From contig NZ_JAKGCU010000003.1 in assembly GCF_021556435.1 (NCBI RefSeq), forward strand, positions 124,001-188,000: a stretch of 64,000 bases of DNA, read 5' to 3'. Within the stretch, counting starts at the first letter, position 1. Every line of letters begins with the position of its first letter. The notes beneath the pieces are model-generated. The model was not told the origin of the DNA and did no database searches. It saw only the letters and a list, made by a program, of their open reading frames with translations. The position numbers and the translations under genes were made by a program. This DNA is from Gordonia tangerina. Its GTDB lineage: Bacteria > Actinomycetota > Actinomycetes > Mycobacteriales > Mycobacteriaceae. Shown piece by piece: positions 38,875 to 48,534 of this stretch.

Positions 38875-40233
38875 TCACGCAGCGTTGAGCAGTGCGAGCA
38901 GGTGGGACTCGACGACGCTCGTGGTGTCCGGAACGTGACCGACCGACGGTGGCGCGGTCGACAGGTGAAGGCCGTCGGTGGGTGTATGGATCTCCATTCG
39001 GTGGCCGCCGGCGGTCTCGACCACCGCGTACCGCCAGCCGCCCGCCTCCTTCGCCAGGTTGTGCGCGCGGCACGCGCCGTCGCCGTTGACGTCGGTGGTG
39101 GCGCCGCCGTGTCGATGCGGGTGGGCGTGATCGGTCTCGGCGATCGGTGCGCCGCAATACGGTGTGCGGCACATTCGGTCACGCATGGCGATGAAATGCG
39201 CCAACGCCTTGGGGAATGTGCGCGACCGCGCGTCCATGGAGACCAGCGTGCCGTCGCGCGGGCGCGCGAACAATCGTCGCAGCGACGATCTCGTCGTCCC
39301 GTCGGTACCTTCGGCAATCATCTGTCGCGCCAGGCTGCCCGGGATCGGGCCGAATCCGGGGATCTCCGCCGCCTCATGGCTGTTGGTGAGCATGGTGCGT
39401 TCGGACATGACCACGTTCACCGACACCGGGACCTTTTCGGCGTAGTCCTGGCCGGTGACCCGCTCGACAAGGGTGTCGGCCATGATCTGCGCGTGGGTTC
39501 GATCGTCACCCCCGACCGTCGCGTCGGCATGTGCCTTGAGTGACGCGTACACCGCGACTCCCTGCTTCAGGGGTAGCAGCGCCGAGAGTTTCGTCATCAG
39601 ATCCGGGGCGGGGCGCACCCCGACCCGACGGTCCTTCTCCGCCCGGGCCGACCGCGCGACCACGGCGTGTGGATCGAGTTCGTAGGCGTGCTTTTTGGCC
39701 GAGGCCTCGAGTGCGCGATCGCTGACGCCGTCGAGTGTGGCCGGATCGGCACACATGCGTCGATCGATCTCGGTTCGGGTTTCTTTTGTCAGATAAGCGG
39801 TTTCACGGACCAGGATGGTGGCGCGCCATTCGGTGAGCGTCCCGGAGGTCAATGCCCGCATCGTGTGCGGCATCTCGTGGGCGAGAGCCCGTGCGAAACC
39901 CAGGTATTGACTGCCTTTTCGCGGGGACACCTTGCGTGCGAGACCGACCTCTGCCGACAGGCCGCGTCCGCGCCGGGATGCCGGCACGTTGCGCATCTGC
40001 TCGTCGGCGTCACGCAACTCCTCGAGTCGCGCCGTCTCACGCACTTGTGCGGCAGCGCACGCCGACTTGATCTCCTCGAGCAATGTCAGACGCTTGGTCG
40101 CAGCGGCCTCGGTGTCGGCTACGGCAAGCGATGCAATCGAATCCGGCATGGAGCGCAGGAAGTCGGGCGCAGCCGGCGTCTCTGCAGCAGGTTCGGCGTT
40201 ACCCGGCGTCACAACCGATACGTCCACCGACAT
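38875..40233 (-). CDS. DUF222/HNH endonuclease domain protein (13E12 repeat type)
   Basis: This 452-residue protein has a helical DUF222 domain (residues about 40-280) followed by a C-terminal HNH nuclease motif: CRTPYCGAPIAETDHAHPH, GGATTDVNGDGACRAHN, with zinc cysteines and the catalytic His in DHAHPH. It belongs to the multicopy 13E12/REP family of actinobacteria, thought mobile or selfish and often beside insertion elements. Here it borders an insertion-sequence remnant. ATG 40233 has a GGGGGG site; a GTG 30 bases upstream does not. Whether it cleaves DNA is untested. Confidence 0.88.
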   Translation of the reverse strand: MSVDVSVVTPGNAEPAAETPAAPDFLRSMPDSIASLAVADTEAAATKRLTLLEEIKSACAAAQVRETARLEELRDADEQMRNVPASRRGRGLSAEVGLARKVSPRKGSQYLGFARALAHEMPHTMRALTSGTLTEWRATILVRETAYLTKETRTEIDRRMCADPATLDGVSDRALEASAKKHAYELDPHAVVARSARAEKDRRVGVRPAPDLMTKLSALLPLKQGVAVYASLKAHADATVGGDDRTHAQIMADTLVERVTGQDYAEKVPVSVNVVMSERTMLTNSHEAAEIPGFGPIPGSLARQMIAEGTDGTTRSSLRRLFARPRDGTLVSMDARSRTFPKALAHFIAMRDRMCRTPYCGAPIAETDHAHPHRHGGATTDVNGDGACRAHNLAKEAGGWRYAVVETAGGHRMEIHTPTDGLHLSTAPPSVGHVPDTTSVVESHLLALLNAA

Positions 40234-40324
40234 CGACCCCCCGATCGATTGATTCGAACTCACGTTCGATGCTACGCCGCGATCGTGACCGGCGCAACCG
40301 TTATTTACCAGTGCATCGGTGACA

Positions 40325-40348
40325 GTTCTGTATCAAGACATTGGTGAC
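40325..40348 (+). repeat. Left inverted terminal repeat
   Basis: The sequence begins GTTCTGTATCAAGACATTGG and ends TGAC. It is the reverse complement of 40509-40532 with four mismatches of 24. Confidence 0.6.
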
Positions 40349-40508
40349 ATTGTGGGTGGTCATGGTGGTGAGACTTGTGCAGCGAGGCTCGCGTGGTGGC
40401 TGCTCGTGAAACGATTGACCCTATGGTGCGTCTGGCTATCTCATGGCTCGCTGCAGGAGTCACATTTATCAGAAGCGGACAACCATGCGGATGTTCTGCT
40501 GCGGAACC

Positions 40509-40532
40509 GTCACCGATGTCCTGATATAGGAC
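40509..40532 (-). repeat. Right inverted terminal repeat
   Basis: Read on the minus strand it begins GTCCTATATCAGGACATCGG. The core CAGGACATCGGTGAC matches the left end except for two bases. Confidence 0.6.
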
Positions 40533-41107
40533 ACGTGATTGGCGAAACGGAGACGAGCTGCAAGCTGGTGAGGGCTGCTTAGCGGCCGTAGTGCACTCCA
40601 ATACCCGACAAATGCTGCACCCGAGGGAAATCCAACCGCACGAAACTGATCGGGGTGATGCCTGCACCGCTTGGCTCCGATGGCGCACAATGGTCCTGTG
40701 GGAGCGAAGAGCAACGAGGCGACGTTCCGCTTCACGCTGCCGGCTCACTTGCACGGGCCCGACTCAGCGAGCAGATGAAAAGGCTGTACTCGAAAGGGCC
40801 CGCGATGCTGGAGCTGTATCCATCGGCGACCTAAATGTCAGCGACAGTATCTCCGTCGGTGACGGCACCTGCCAGTACTCGGTTCGAGTTCGGTTGTACT
40901 TCGGTGGCACTGCCTTCGCTCGAGCCTCATCATTTTCCGGCCGGGCTCAACGACGTCGGGGCCTCTGAGAACACTCGTCCTGGCCAGTAGCGTCTGCTTG
41001 GCCGCGGCCGCGATATGGCTTGATATCCCGATCAGCAGTGGTTTGTGCAGTGCGACGTCGCACACAGTATTGCTTCGACACGTAGCGGGCGTGCAACTAT
41101 CGGTCAG
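40533..41107. other. Decayed accessory stretch without a recognised gene
   Basis: These 575 bases lie between the IS remnant and the zapE pseudogene. They have several short frames but none I recognise. A 26-residue frame from GTG 40698 (VGAKSNEATFRFTLPAHLHG...) stops at 40778, and a second frame resumes at once with MKRLYSKGPAMLELYPSAT, as if one gene had suffered a frameshift. A frame from 40591 to 40968 is Arg-rich with no protein character. Codon use is unlike the core genes and GC is lower. It is best read as residual foreign DNA. Confidence 0.45.
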
Positions 41108-42125
41108 GTGCCCGCTGTGCGTCAGAGCATCGTAGAAGCAATCGATATCTCTGCCACCCAGGCCGGTATCGTTCTAAACGCCGACCAGAAGCGGCTTACT
41201 GAACGACTCGCCATGCTCGCCCAGCCCGATGGTCGTCGACTCCGAGCCCGCCGAAACCAGAGTTCACGTGGACTATATGTCCACGGGCCGGCCGGCCGCG
41301 GAAAATCTTGGCTGGCTCAAGCCTATTTCGATGAAGCGACCGTGCCGAAAACCCGGGTCCACTTCCACAACTTCTTCGACGAGTTGCACCTTCGCGTACA
41401 CGACTCCCGCGATGATCCTAGAGCGCTAGAATCCGCGCTCAGTGAACTCCTCGGGCCAAGTCGCCTGCTGTTCTTCGACGAGTTTCATGTCCACGATTCT
41501 GGGGACGCTCGCCTTCTCACACGCCTTCTCGAGTTCGTGTTCGCTCGGCAGCTCACGGTGCTGGTCACCTCGAACTATGCGCCGGAATCCCTATTGCCCA
41601 ATCCCATCTGGCACCACACCTTCGAGTCTGGTATCGCGATGATCAAGAACCACCTCGACGTATTCCACCTCGACGGTCCCCACCGACTACCGGACGCAGT
41701 CACCACACCACACCACGGGCTTCGCGTCCGGCAAGTGGCTGACCGATTCGGCGCCCGGTAGCTATCCATCCGCCGACGAGAAAGCGACGCTCACGGTCCG
41801 GGGTCGACAATTCGCTGCCCTCGCTGTCCGTAATGGTCAGCTATGGATCTCGTTCGGTCAGCTGTGCGACTCACCACTATCGACGATCGAATATCTCTAC
41901 TTGGCCGACGCGTTCGGTGACTGGGTCGTAACCGACATCCCGCTGTTCGACGAGGTGGGCCGCGAAGCGCAGCAGCGGTTTATCAACGTCATCGACATCT
42001 TGACCGACACCGATACCCCCGCCACATTCATCTCAACACACACCCTCGACGAGTTCCTCGCGACTGATACCGCGCGCCCGGACGCCTTCCGCATGGCCAG
42101 CCGACTCCAGCTACTTCGTGGCTAG
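41108..42125 (+). pseudogene. zapE: ZapE/AFG1-family ATPase, broken by a +1 frameshift
   Basis: The N-terminal 218 codons run to a stop at 41761 and encode Walker A YVHGPAGRGKSWLA, RVHFHNFFDELHLRVH, Walker B LLFFDEFHVHDSGDA and VTSNYAPESL. The rest of the protein, LDGPTDYRTQ through RGRQFAALAVRNGQLWISFG to QQRFINVIDILTD and MASRLQLLRG, lies in another frame. Removing one C from the CCCC run at 41678-41681 restores one continuous frame of 338 residues, the family length. ZapE acts at the division ring in proteobacteria and AFG1 in mitochondrial protein quality control. The start (GTG 41108) is weakly supported. It neighbours the IS remnant. A sequencing error at the C-run is the main alternative to true loss. 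Confidence 0.8.
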
Positions 42126-42248
42126 CAGCGAGAACAACTCGTCCCACATCATCACGTCTCGATACCAGCTCAGCCGGGATTGGGGCACTTCCGGACGCAC
42201 CGCTACTCTGGTGGGCGACATATTTCCGCAGGCGAAGTCGAGGATTCC

Positions 42249-43526
42249 ATGAGTGCACCCACCGCCGATTCGGGCGTGGTGGCGACCGACGTCGAAGAGG
42301 TCGTCGCGGGTCTGGCCAAGGCCGCCAAGGTCGCGTCGCAGGCCCTGGCCGGGTTGACGACCGCGGCCAAGAACGAGGTTCTGCTCGCAGCGGCCGAGGC
42401 CATCGAGGCCGACAGTGAAGCGATCCTGGCCGCGAATGCCGCCGACATCACCCGCGCGGACAACGACGGCACCGAGGCCAGCCTGATCGACCGGCTGCGG
42501 CTGACCCCGGAACGCATCACCGGAATTGCCGACGGACTCCGCCAGGTGGCGGTCCTACCGGATCCGATCGGCACCGTCGTGTCGGGCAAGACGCTGCCCA
42601 ACGGCATGGAATTGCGTCAGCTCCGGGTGCCGCTCGGTGTAGTCGGCATGGTGTACGAAGCGCGGCCGAACGTGACCGTCGACGCCTTCGGTATCGCCTT
42701 CAAGTCGGGCAATGCGGTGCTGCTGCGCGGTTCGTCGTCCGCCGCGAACTCGAACGCCGAACTCGTCCGCATCCTGCGTGAGGTGTTGCGCGACAAAGGT
42801 GTCAACGCCGACGCCGTTGCGCTGCTGCCGAGCGAGGACCGGTCGAGCGTCACCGCTCTCATCCGTGCCCGCGGCCTGGTCGACGTGGTGATCCCGCGCG
42901 GGGGCGCCGGACTGATCAATGCAGTCGTGGCCAATGCCACCGTGCCCACCATCGAGACCGGCACGGGCAATTGTCATGTCTACGTGCACGCACTCGCCGA
43001 CCTCGACGTTGCCACGCGCATCGTGTTGAACTCCAAGACACGGCGGCCAAGCGTGTGCAACACCGCCGAGACGGTACTCATCGACAAGGCCGTGGCGTCC
43101 GACGCGTTGCCGAAGATCTCGCAGGCCCTGCAGGCGCAGGGCGTGGTGATCCACGGTGATGAACCCGGTATGGAGCCGGCGACGGACACGGACTGGGCCG
43201 AAGAGTATCTGTCGATGGACATCGCGATGAAGGTCGTCGACGACCTGGATGCGGCGGTCGCCCACATCGACACCTGGGGGACCGGTCACACCGAGGCGAT
43301 CGTCACCACCGATCTGGCCGCCGCGCGGGAATTCACCTCGCGGGTCGATGCGGCGGCGGTGATGGTCAACGCGTCGACCGCGTTCACCGACGGTGAGCAG
43401 TTCGGGTTCGGTGCCGAGATCGGCATCTCGACACAGAAACTGCATGCGCGCGGTCCGATGGGGCTGCCGGAACTCACCTCGACGAAGTGGACCGTCTGGG
43501 GCGACGGCCACATCAGGCCCGCCTGA
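42249..43526 (+). CDS. proA: Gamma-glutamyl phosphate reductase
   Basis: This 425-residue enzyme reduces glutamyl-5-phosphate to the semialdehyde in proline synthesis. It has the aldehyde-dehydrogenase fold with [28 protein letters not shown], the catalytic cysteine in [15 protein letters not shown] and [25 protein letters not shown] lies 5 bases before ATG 42249; a TACTCT about 40 bases upstream may be the -10 box. It begins the Rv2427c-like block (proA-moxR-VWA), which is separated here from proB. Confidence 0.96.
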   Translation: MSAPTADSGVVATDVEEVVAGLAKAAKVASQALAGLTTAAKNEVLLAAAEAIEADSEAILAANAADITRADNDGTEASLIDRLRLTPERITGIADGLRQVAVLPDPIGTVVSGKTLPNGMELRQLRVPLGVVGMVYEARPNVTVDAFGIAFKSGNAVLLRGSSSAANSNAELVRILREVLRDKGVNADAVALLPSEDRSSVTALIRARGLVDVVIPRGGAGLINAVVANATVPTIETGTGNCHVYVHALADLDVATRIVLNSKTRRPSVCNTAETVLIDKAVASDALPKISQALQAQGVVIHGDEPGMEPATDTDWAEEYLSMDIAMKVVDDLDAAVAHIDTWGTGHTEAIVTTDLAAAREFTSRVDAAAVMVNASTAFTDGEQFGFGAEIGISTQKLHARGPMGLPELTSTKWTVWGDGHIRPA

Positions 43527-44446
43527 TGGCCGAGACGACCGCCGCGACCGGCGGGCCCACCACCGTGCCATCGTTCACCGACGTCGCCGACGTCACCACA
43601 CGGCTGCGCGACACCGGCTATCTCGCCGACGACGCCACTGCCACGTCGACGTACCTGGCCGACCGGCTCGGCAAACCGCTCCTGGTGGAAGGCCCCGCCG
43701 GCGTCGGCAAAACCGAACTGGCGCGGGCGATCTCGCAGTCGACGAATGCCGAGTTCATCCGGCTGCAGTGTTATGAAGGCATCGACGAGGCGCGGGCACT
43801 CTACGAGTGGAACCACGCCAAACAGATCCTGCACATCCAGGCCACCGGGACACGAGACTGGGACGAGGCGAAGAGCGACATCTTCTGCGAGGAGTTCCTG
43901 TTGCCGCGTCCGCTGCTACGGGCCATCTCGAGATCCGAACCGACGGTGCTTCTCATCGACGAGGTGGACAAGGCCGACGTCGATGTGGAGGGTCTGCTCC
44001 TCGAGGTGCTCAGTGACTTCGCGGTGACCATTCCCGAGATGGGCACGGTTGCCGCCACCCGGCGGCCGATCGTCATCCTCACGTCCAATGCGACCCGCGA
44101 TCTCTCCGAGGCGCTGAAGCGTCGGTGCCTGTACCTCTACATCGACTTCCCCGACTCGGTCCGCGAACGCGAGATCCTGGCGTCGCGGGTGCCCGGGTTG
44201 CCGGACGCTCTCGCCGCGGAACTGGTGCGGGTCGTCGGTGTGTTGCGCACCCTCGACATCCGCAAGAAGCCGTCGGTGGCCGAGACCATCGACTGGGGCA
44301 ACACCCTGCTGGCGCTCGGCGCGGGGGAATCGACTACGGGCTCCGGCGCGACTCTTGACGACGGTCTGATCGCGCGCACCCTGGGTGTGGTGCTCAAGCA
44401 CCGCCCGGATCTGAAGACGGCGTTCAAAGAACTCAAGTTGGGCTGA
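43526..44446 (+). CDS. MoxR-type AAA+ ATPase
   Basis: This 306-residue AAA+ protein has Walker A VEGPAGVGKTELARA, Walker B VLLIDEVDKADVDVEG and sensor 1 IVILTSNATRDLSEALKRRC. MoxR proteins act as chaperones maturing or loading partner complexes together with a VWA protein, which is the next gene here. The start ATG overlaps the proA stop (TGATG), and its own stop overlaps the VWA start in the same way. The client is unknown. The same trio occurs in mycobacteria (Rv2427c to Rv2425c). Confidence 0.93.
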   Translation: MAETTAATGGPTTVPSFTDVADVTTRLRDTGYLADDATATSTYLADRLGKPLLVEGPAGVGKTELARAISQSTNAEFIRLQCYEGIDEARALYEWNHAKQILHIQATGTRDWDEAKSDIFCEEFLLPRPLLRAISRSEPTVLLIDEVDKADVDVEGLLLEVLSDFAVTIPEMGTVAATRRPIVILTSNATRDLSEALKRRCLYLYIDFPDSVREREILASRVPGLPDALAAELVRVVGVLRTLDIRKKPSVAETIDWGNTLLALGAGESTTGSGATLDDGLIARTLGVVLKHRPDLKTAFKELKLG

Positions 44447-45876
44447 TGTCCCCTCCGGCGCAGGCGGCACCCGAGGTGCCGTTGATCGATCATCTGACCG
44501 GTTTCGTCGACGAGCTGCGGGCCCGCGGTATCGTCGTCGGGCCGTCGTCGCTCATCGACGCGGCGCAAGCCGTGGAGGTGCTCGATCTGCTCGACCGTCG
44601 CACCTTGCGGGAGGGACTGGCCGCCACCCTCATCAGCGATCAGATGCATCGCCGGGTGTTCGACACCGTCTTCGACCTGTGGTTTCCGCTGGGCACCGGC
44701 GCGCGCACCGCGGTCTCCGAATTGCCGAGAACGCAGGACGGCGAGGTGGATGTGGAGGCGATCCGCGACCAGCTGGCCGAGTTGCTCGCCGACGAGTCGC
44801 CCGATGCGGACGCGCGGCTCGCGCAGATGGTGGCGCTCATCGTCGACCAGCTCGGACGTTACGATTCCACCCGCGGCGAGGCGTACTCGGCCTATCAGGC
44901 GTTGTCGCAGATCAGTCCGCAGACGCTGATCGCGCGGATCGCGGCCGCGATGGCCGGCGGTGGCGACGACGACTCGCTCGGCGACCGCGCGGGTACCGAG
45001 CCCCGCTACCGGAGTGCGGCGCGCGCCCGATCGGCCGATCTGCGTGCTGCGATCGAGGCGGAGACGCAGCGGCGGATGGCCGGTGCCAAGGGCCGTGAAC
45101 GGGTCGCGGAGTATGCCGTGCCGCAGCTGCCGGAGAACATCAATTTCCTGTCGGCCGGTGCGTCGGACCTCGCCGAAATCCGACGCACGATCGAGCCGCT
45201 GGCACGGCTGTTGGCGGCGAAGCTGGAAGTTCGTCGCCGCCGATCGCATCGTGGCGCGGTCGACGTGCGCAAGACGTTGCGGGCATCGATGTCGACCGGC
45301 GGTGTGCCGATAGAGCTCACGCATCGCAAACCCCGACCGGGGCGTCCGGAGCTCACCGTCATCTGTGACGTGTCGGGCTCCGTGGCGGGTTTCTCCCAGT
45401 TCACGCTGCGATTGGTGTATGCGTTGCGTCAACAGTTCTCGAAGGTCCGGGTCTTCGCCTTCGTCGACACCGTCGACGAGGTGACCGACTTCTTCGACCG
45501 GGGCGCCGACGACGAGGACTTCGGTGCCAGCATGCATCGGATGATCACCACGGCCCGGATCAGCACCCGCGATGGACACTCCGACTACGGCAACATGCTC
45601 AACGGCTTCGTCGAAGAATACGCCGACTCGCTGACCCACCGTGGGGCACTGCTGATCCTCGGCGACGCCCGCAACAACTACCACGATCCGCGGCTGGGAG
45701 CGCTCCGTGAACTCGTCGACCGTGCCCGACATGCGTACTGGCTCAATCCCGAGGCCGAGCGCAATTGGGGCACCGGGGACTCCGCCGCGACAGAGTACGC
45801 CGAGGGCATCGAGATGTTCGAATGTCGCAACGCCACCCAGCTCGGACGAGTGATCGCCGACCTGCTGCCGGTGTGA
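44446..45876 (+). CDS. VWA domain protein (CoxE-like)
   Basis: This 476-residue protein has a helical N-terminal half and a C-terminal von Willebrand A domain of CoxE type. The MIDAS metal site is visible as [12 protein letters not shown], with [12 protein letters not shown] and GHSDYGNML downstream. It has no signal peptide, so it is cytoplasmic. It pairs with the MoxR ATPase, whose stop overlaps its ATG. Together they probably insert a metal or remodel a complex. No substrate gene is adjacent; proA and nadD flank them. Confidence 0.9.
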   Translation: MSPPAQAAPEVPLIDHLTGFVDELRARGIVVGPSSLIDAAQAVEVLDLLDRRTLREGLAATLISDQMHRRVFDTVFDLWFPLGTGARTAVSELPRTQDGEVDVEAIRDQLAELLADESPDADARLAQMVALIVDQLGRYDSTRGEAYSAYQALSQISPQTLIARIAAAMAGGGDDDSLGDRAGTEPRYRSAARARSADLRAAIEAETQRRMAGAKGRERVAEYAVPQLPENINFLSAGASDLAEIRRTIEPLARLLAAKLEVRRRRSHRGAVDVRKTLRASMSTGGVPIELTHRKPRPGRPELTVICDVSGSVAGFSQFTLRLVYALRQQFSKVRVFAFVDTVDEVTDFFDRGADDEDFGASMHRMITTARISTRDGHSDYGNMLNGFVEEYADSLTHRGALLILGDARNNYHDPRLGALRELVDRARHAYWLNPEAERNWGTGDSAATEYAEGIEMFECRNATQLGRVIADLLPV

Positions 45877-45928
45877 TCTGCAGCGGGTCACCGGGTGCCG
45901 TGTGGTCGACCGCGTAAACTCACACGTC

Positions 45929-46633
45929 ATGGCCACCGACGGGCAGACGTCCACGCGACCGCGCGCACGCCGCATCGGCATCATGGGTGGCACGTTCGAT
46001 CCCATCCACAACGGTCACCTGGTGGCCGCCAGTGAGGTGGCCCATCGGTTCTCCCTGGACGAGGTGATCTTCGTCCCGACCGGAAGACCCTGGCAGAAGC
46101 TGGGTGAGGACGAGGACGGCCACGTCATCGACGCGGCGAGGGCGGTCAGTCCGGCCGAGGACCGCTACCTGATGACGGTCATCGCGACCGCATCGAATCC
46201 GCGCTTCAGCGTGAGCCGCGTCGACATCGAACGTGACGGCGACACCTACACCGTCGACACACTGCGTGATCTCCGCAAGCACCATCCCGACGCCGAGCTG
46301 TTCTTCATCACCGGCGCCGATGCGCTGGAATCGATCCTGTCCTGGCAGGACTGGGAGGGATTGTTCGAACTCGCGCACTTCATCGGCGTCAGCCGACCCG
46401 GCTACGAACTGCACGCCAAGCATCTCGCTGCGCACCTCGGTTCGCTGCCGCCGGATACGTTGCAGATGCTCGAGATCCCGGCGCTGGCGATCTCGTCCAC
46501 GGACTGCCGCGCCCGCGCCGCGCGCGGGCGTCCGGTCTGGTATCTCGTTCCCGACGGAGTCGTCCAGTACATCGCCAAACGCAAGCTGTACCGTGCGCCG
46601 AAGGCGTCCTCGCCGGGGGTGTCCGCGCCCTGA
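45929..46633 (+). CDS. nadD: Nicotinate-nucleotide adenylyltransferase
   Basis: This 234-residue enzyme adenylylates nicotinate mononucleotide in NAD synthesis. Family motifs are [18 protein letters not shown] (with the HxGH site) and the C-terminal [23 protein letters not shown] 45929 stands 8 bases after TAAACT (45915-45920), so the message may be leaderless; an earlier in-frame start lies before that hexamer. About 18 N-terminal polar residues precede the fold. rsfS follows after 61 bases. Confidence 0.95.
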   Translation: MATDGQTSTRPRARRIGIMGGTFDPIHNGHLVAASEVAHRFSLDEVIFVPTGRPWQKLGEDEDGHVIDAARAVSPAEDRYLMTVIATASNPRFSVSRVDIERDGDTYTVDTLRDLRKHHPDAELFFITGADALESILSWQDWEGLFELAHFIGVSRPGYELHAKHLAAHLGSLPPDTLQMLEIPALAISSTDCRARAARGRPVWYLVPDGVVQYIAKRKLYRAPKASSPGVSAP

Positions 46634-46694
46634 TCTCACTGCGACGACCAGACCTGCCTCACACACCGCACCGCACCCCGACGGAAGGACTCCA

Positions 46695-47057
46695 GTGACT
46701 GCCTCAGCCGAAGCGCTGCAGATGGCCACCGTGGCGGCACACGCCGCCGCCGACAAACTCGCCCACGATGTCACGGTCATCGATGTCTCCGAACAACTCG
46801 TCATCACCGACATCTTCGTGATCGCGTCGGCCGACAACGAACGGCAGGTGACCGCGATCGTCGATGAGGTGGAGGACAAACTGCGCGAAGCCGGTCACAA
46901 ACCCGTGCGGCGGGAAGGCACCCGTGAGGGCCGGTGGGCGCTCATCGACTACGCCGACATCGTCGTACACATCCAGCACACCGACGAGCGGCAGTTCTAC
47001 GCGCTGGAGCGGCTCTGGAAGGACTGCCCGGTCATCGACGTGGACGGCCTCGCGTGA
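46695..47057 (+). CDS. rsfS: Ribosome silencing factor
   Basis: This 120-residue RsfS/Iojap protein binds L14 and blocks 30S-50S joining when nutrients are scarce. The conserved core is VIDVSEQLVITDIFVIAS, ADNERQV and REGTREGRWALIDYADIVVHI. GTG 46695 follows GGAAGGA by 5 bases. It overlaps the next gene by four bases (GTGA). The nadD-rsfS-gpgP order is that of mycobacteria. Confidence 0.96.
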   Translation: MTASAEALQMATVAAHAAADKLAHDVTVIDVSEQLVITDIFVIASADNERQVTAIVDEVEDKLREAGHKPVRREGTREGRWALIDYADIVVHIQHTDERQFYALERLWKDCPVIDVDGLA

Positions 47058-47767
47058 GCGGCGGACCGGACAGTCACGACACCTCCGTGGAACGTCTCAC
47101 GCCGGTGGTCCGTCGGCTGATCCTGTTGCGTCACGGGCAGACCGACTACAACGCGACGAGCCGGATGCAGGGGCAGCTGGACACGGAGCTGTCGACGTTG
47201 GGCCGGCGCCAGGCCGAGGACGCCGCGGTCGCGTTGGCCGATCGCGCACCTATGCGCATCCTGTCCTCCGATCTGACCCGCGCCCGCGACACCGCCGAGG
47301 CGTTGGCGCGGCGGACAGGGCTCACGGTCACCACCGACAAGCGCCTGCGTGAAACACATCTCGGTGACTGGCAGGGCATGACCCACCTCGAGGTGGATGC
47401 CGAGATGCCGGGGGCGCGGCGCATCTGGCGCGACGACGCGTCCTGGGCGCCACCGAACGGCGAGAGCCGAATCGACGTCGCGACCCGGGCCACCCCGCTG
47501 GTGGATGAGCTCGTGAACATCGTCGACGGCTGGGGCAGTGGTGAACGACCTGAGGCCCCGGTGGTGCTCGTCGCTCACGGCGGCGTCATCGCCGCGATGA
47601 CCGCGGCACTGCTGGACCTGGACCGGAAGTCGTGGCCGGTGTTCGGCGGACTCGCGAACACCAGTTGGGTGCAACTGTCCGGCCACGGCGTGCCCGGCAG
47701 TGCGCCACGGTGGCGATTGGACGTCTGGAACGCCTCGGCCGAGGTGGCCGACGCGGGCGTGCAGTGA
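47054..47767 (+). CDS. gpgP: Glucosyl-3-phosphoglycerate phosphatase
   Basis: This 237-residue histidine phosphatase has the RHG motif LILLRHGQTDYNATSRMQG, the acid region ETHLGDWQGMT and the second histidine VVLVAHGGVIAAM. By position and family it is GpgP (Rv2419c), which dephosphorylates glucosyl-3-phosphoglycerate to glucosylglycerate, an early step to methylglucose lipopolysaccharides. The label mutase would be wrong given the context. The GTG overlaps rsfS. The next gene, octT-like, overlaps its end by four bases and acts in the same pathway. Confidence 0.88.
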   Translation: MSGGPDSHDTSVERLTPVVRRLILLRHGQTDYNATSRMQGQLDTELSTLGRRQAEDAAVALADRAPMRILSSDLTRARDTAEALARRTGLTVTTDKRLRETHLGDWQGMTHLEVDAEMPGARRIWRDDASWAPPNGESRIDVATRATPLVDELVNIVDGWGSGERPEAPVVLVAHGGVIAAMTAALLDLDRKSWPVFGGLANTSWVQLSGHGVPGSAPRWRLDVWNASAEVADAGVQ

Positions 47768-48525
47768 CGATCCTGGTCTTGTCGGACTCGCTGGCCTACT
47801 ACGGGCCGACCGGTGGCCTGCCCGCCGACGACACCCGAATCTGGCCGTCGCTGGTCGGGGTGGGATGCGATCGCGATGTGGCGCTGTTCGGACGGATCGG
47901 CTGGACCAGCCGAGATGTCTGGTGGGCTCTCACCCAGGACCCCAACATCTGGGCGGCAGTACCGACCGCGGAGGTGGTGGTGCTGGCTTTCGGCGGGATG
48001 GACAGTCTGCCGTCGCCACTGCCCACCGCGGTGCGCGAACAGATCCGCTACGTGCGACCGGCGCGGCTGCGTCAGGTGGTGCGCGACGGCTACTCGTGGT
48101 TGCAGCCTCGCCTGTCCACAGTCGGATGGCCACTGGCACTGCCGCCGTCGGTCACCGTCGAATACCTCGAGAAGATCCGGGCCGCGCTCGCCGAGTTGCG
48201 GCCCGACCTGCCCATCGTGCTGTGTCTGCCGCCGACGCATCGCAGTCCGTACTACGGATACGTGCACTCGGGCCGGATACCGACCACGGCGGCGATGCTC
48301 GCTTGGGGGCGCTCCCACGATTTGCGCATCGCCGACTTCTACCCGGTCACCCGCGACGCGTTCGAGCAGCGGCCCGAGACGATGAACCCCGACGGCATTC
48401 ACTGGGGATTCGACTGTCATCGGCGCATCGCCGACGAGGTCATCGGGGTGGTGCGCGAGGCGCTGACCACACCTGGCCGCAACGGTGCCGACGGGCCCCC
48501 GGCCGCCCCGAAACCGACCGGCTAA
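47764..48525 (+). CDS. octT: SGNH-fold octanoyltransferase (diglucosylglycerate), OctT-like
   Basis: This 253-residue SGNH/GDSL-fold protein has block I LVLSDSLAYYGP with the nucleophile Ser, LAFGGMDSLPS as block II/III, and the C-terminal Asp-x2-His in NPDGIHWGFDC. The counterpart Rv2418c transfers octanoate to diglucosylglycerate during synthesis of methylglucose lipopolysaccharide, and its coupling to gpgP here (GTGA overlap) supports that. Acyl specificity cannot be read from the sequence. The C-terminal 20 residues are Pro/Ala/Gly-rich. Confidence 0.82.
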   Translation: MTILVLSDSLAYYGPTGGLPADDTRIWPSLVGVGCDRDVALFGRIGWTSRDVWWALTQDPNIWAAVPTAEVVVLAFGGMDSLPSPLPTAVREQIRYVRPARLRQVVRDGYSWLQPRLSTVGWPLALPPSVTVEYLEKIRAALAELRPDLPIVLCLPPTHRSPYYGYVHSGRIPTTAAMLAWGRSHDLRIADFYPVTRDAFEQRPETMNPDGIHWGFDCHRRIADEVIGVVREALTTPGRNGADGPPAAPKPTG

Positions 48526-48534
48526 CGTAGACGC
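48523..48534 (+). promoter_or_regulatory. Putative leaderless promoter of degV gene
   Basis: TAACGT (48523-48528) is followed by 6 bases and GTG 48535. The hexamer overlaps the octT stop codon, so this promoter lies inside the preceding gene end. No -35 box is clear. Confidence 0.42.

Larger units (their letters stand above)
40325..40532. mobile_element. Insertion-sequence remnant or miniature element (about 208 bp)
   Basis: Near-identical inverted ends of 24 bases (40325-40348 and 40509-40532, four mismatches) share the core TATCARGACATYGGTGAC. A partial extra copy, GCATCGGTGACA, sits just outside the left end, as in subterminal repeats of some IS families. The 160-bp interior codes for no recognisable transposase. 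Base composition is visibly lower in GC than the neighbouring genes. It could be an internally deleted IS or a MITE. The family is not certain. Confidence 0.55.

Noticed and set aside
41108-42125. IstB-type ATPase of an IS21 element, suggested by the P-loop next to an IS remnant
   Set aside because: GPAGRGKS with HFHNFFDELH, FDEFHV and the C-terminal FINVIDILTD pattern are ZapE/AFG1, not IstB. No istA is present.
47054-47767. Cofactor-dependent phosphoglycerate mutase
   Set aside because: The RHG phosphatase motif is shared, but the context (rsfS upstream, octT-like downstream) and family length point to GpgP.
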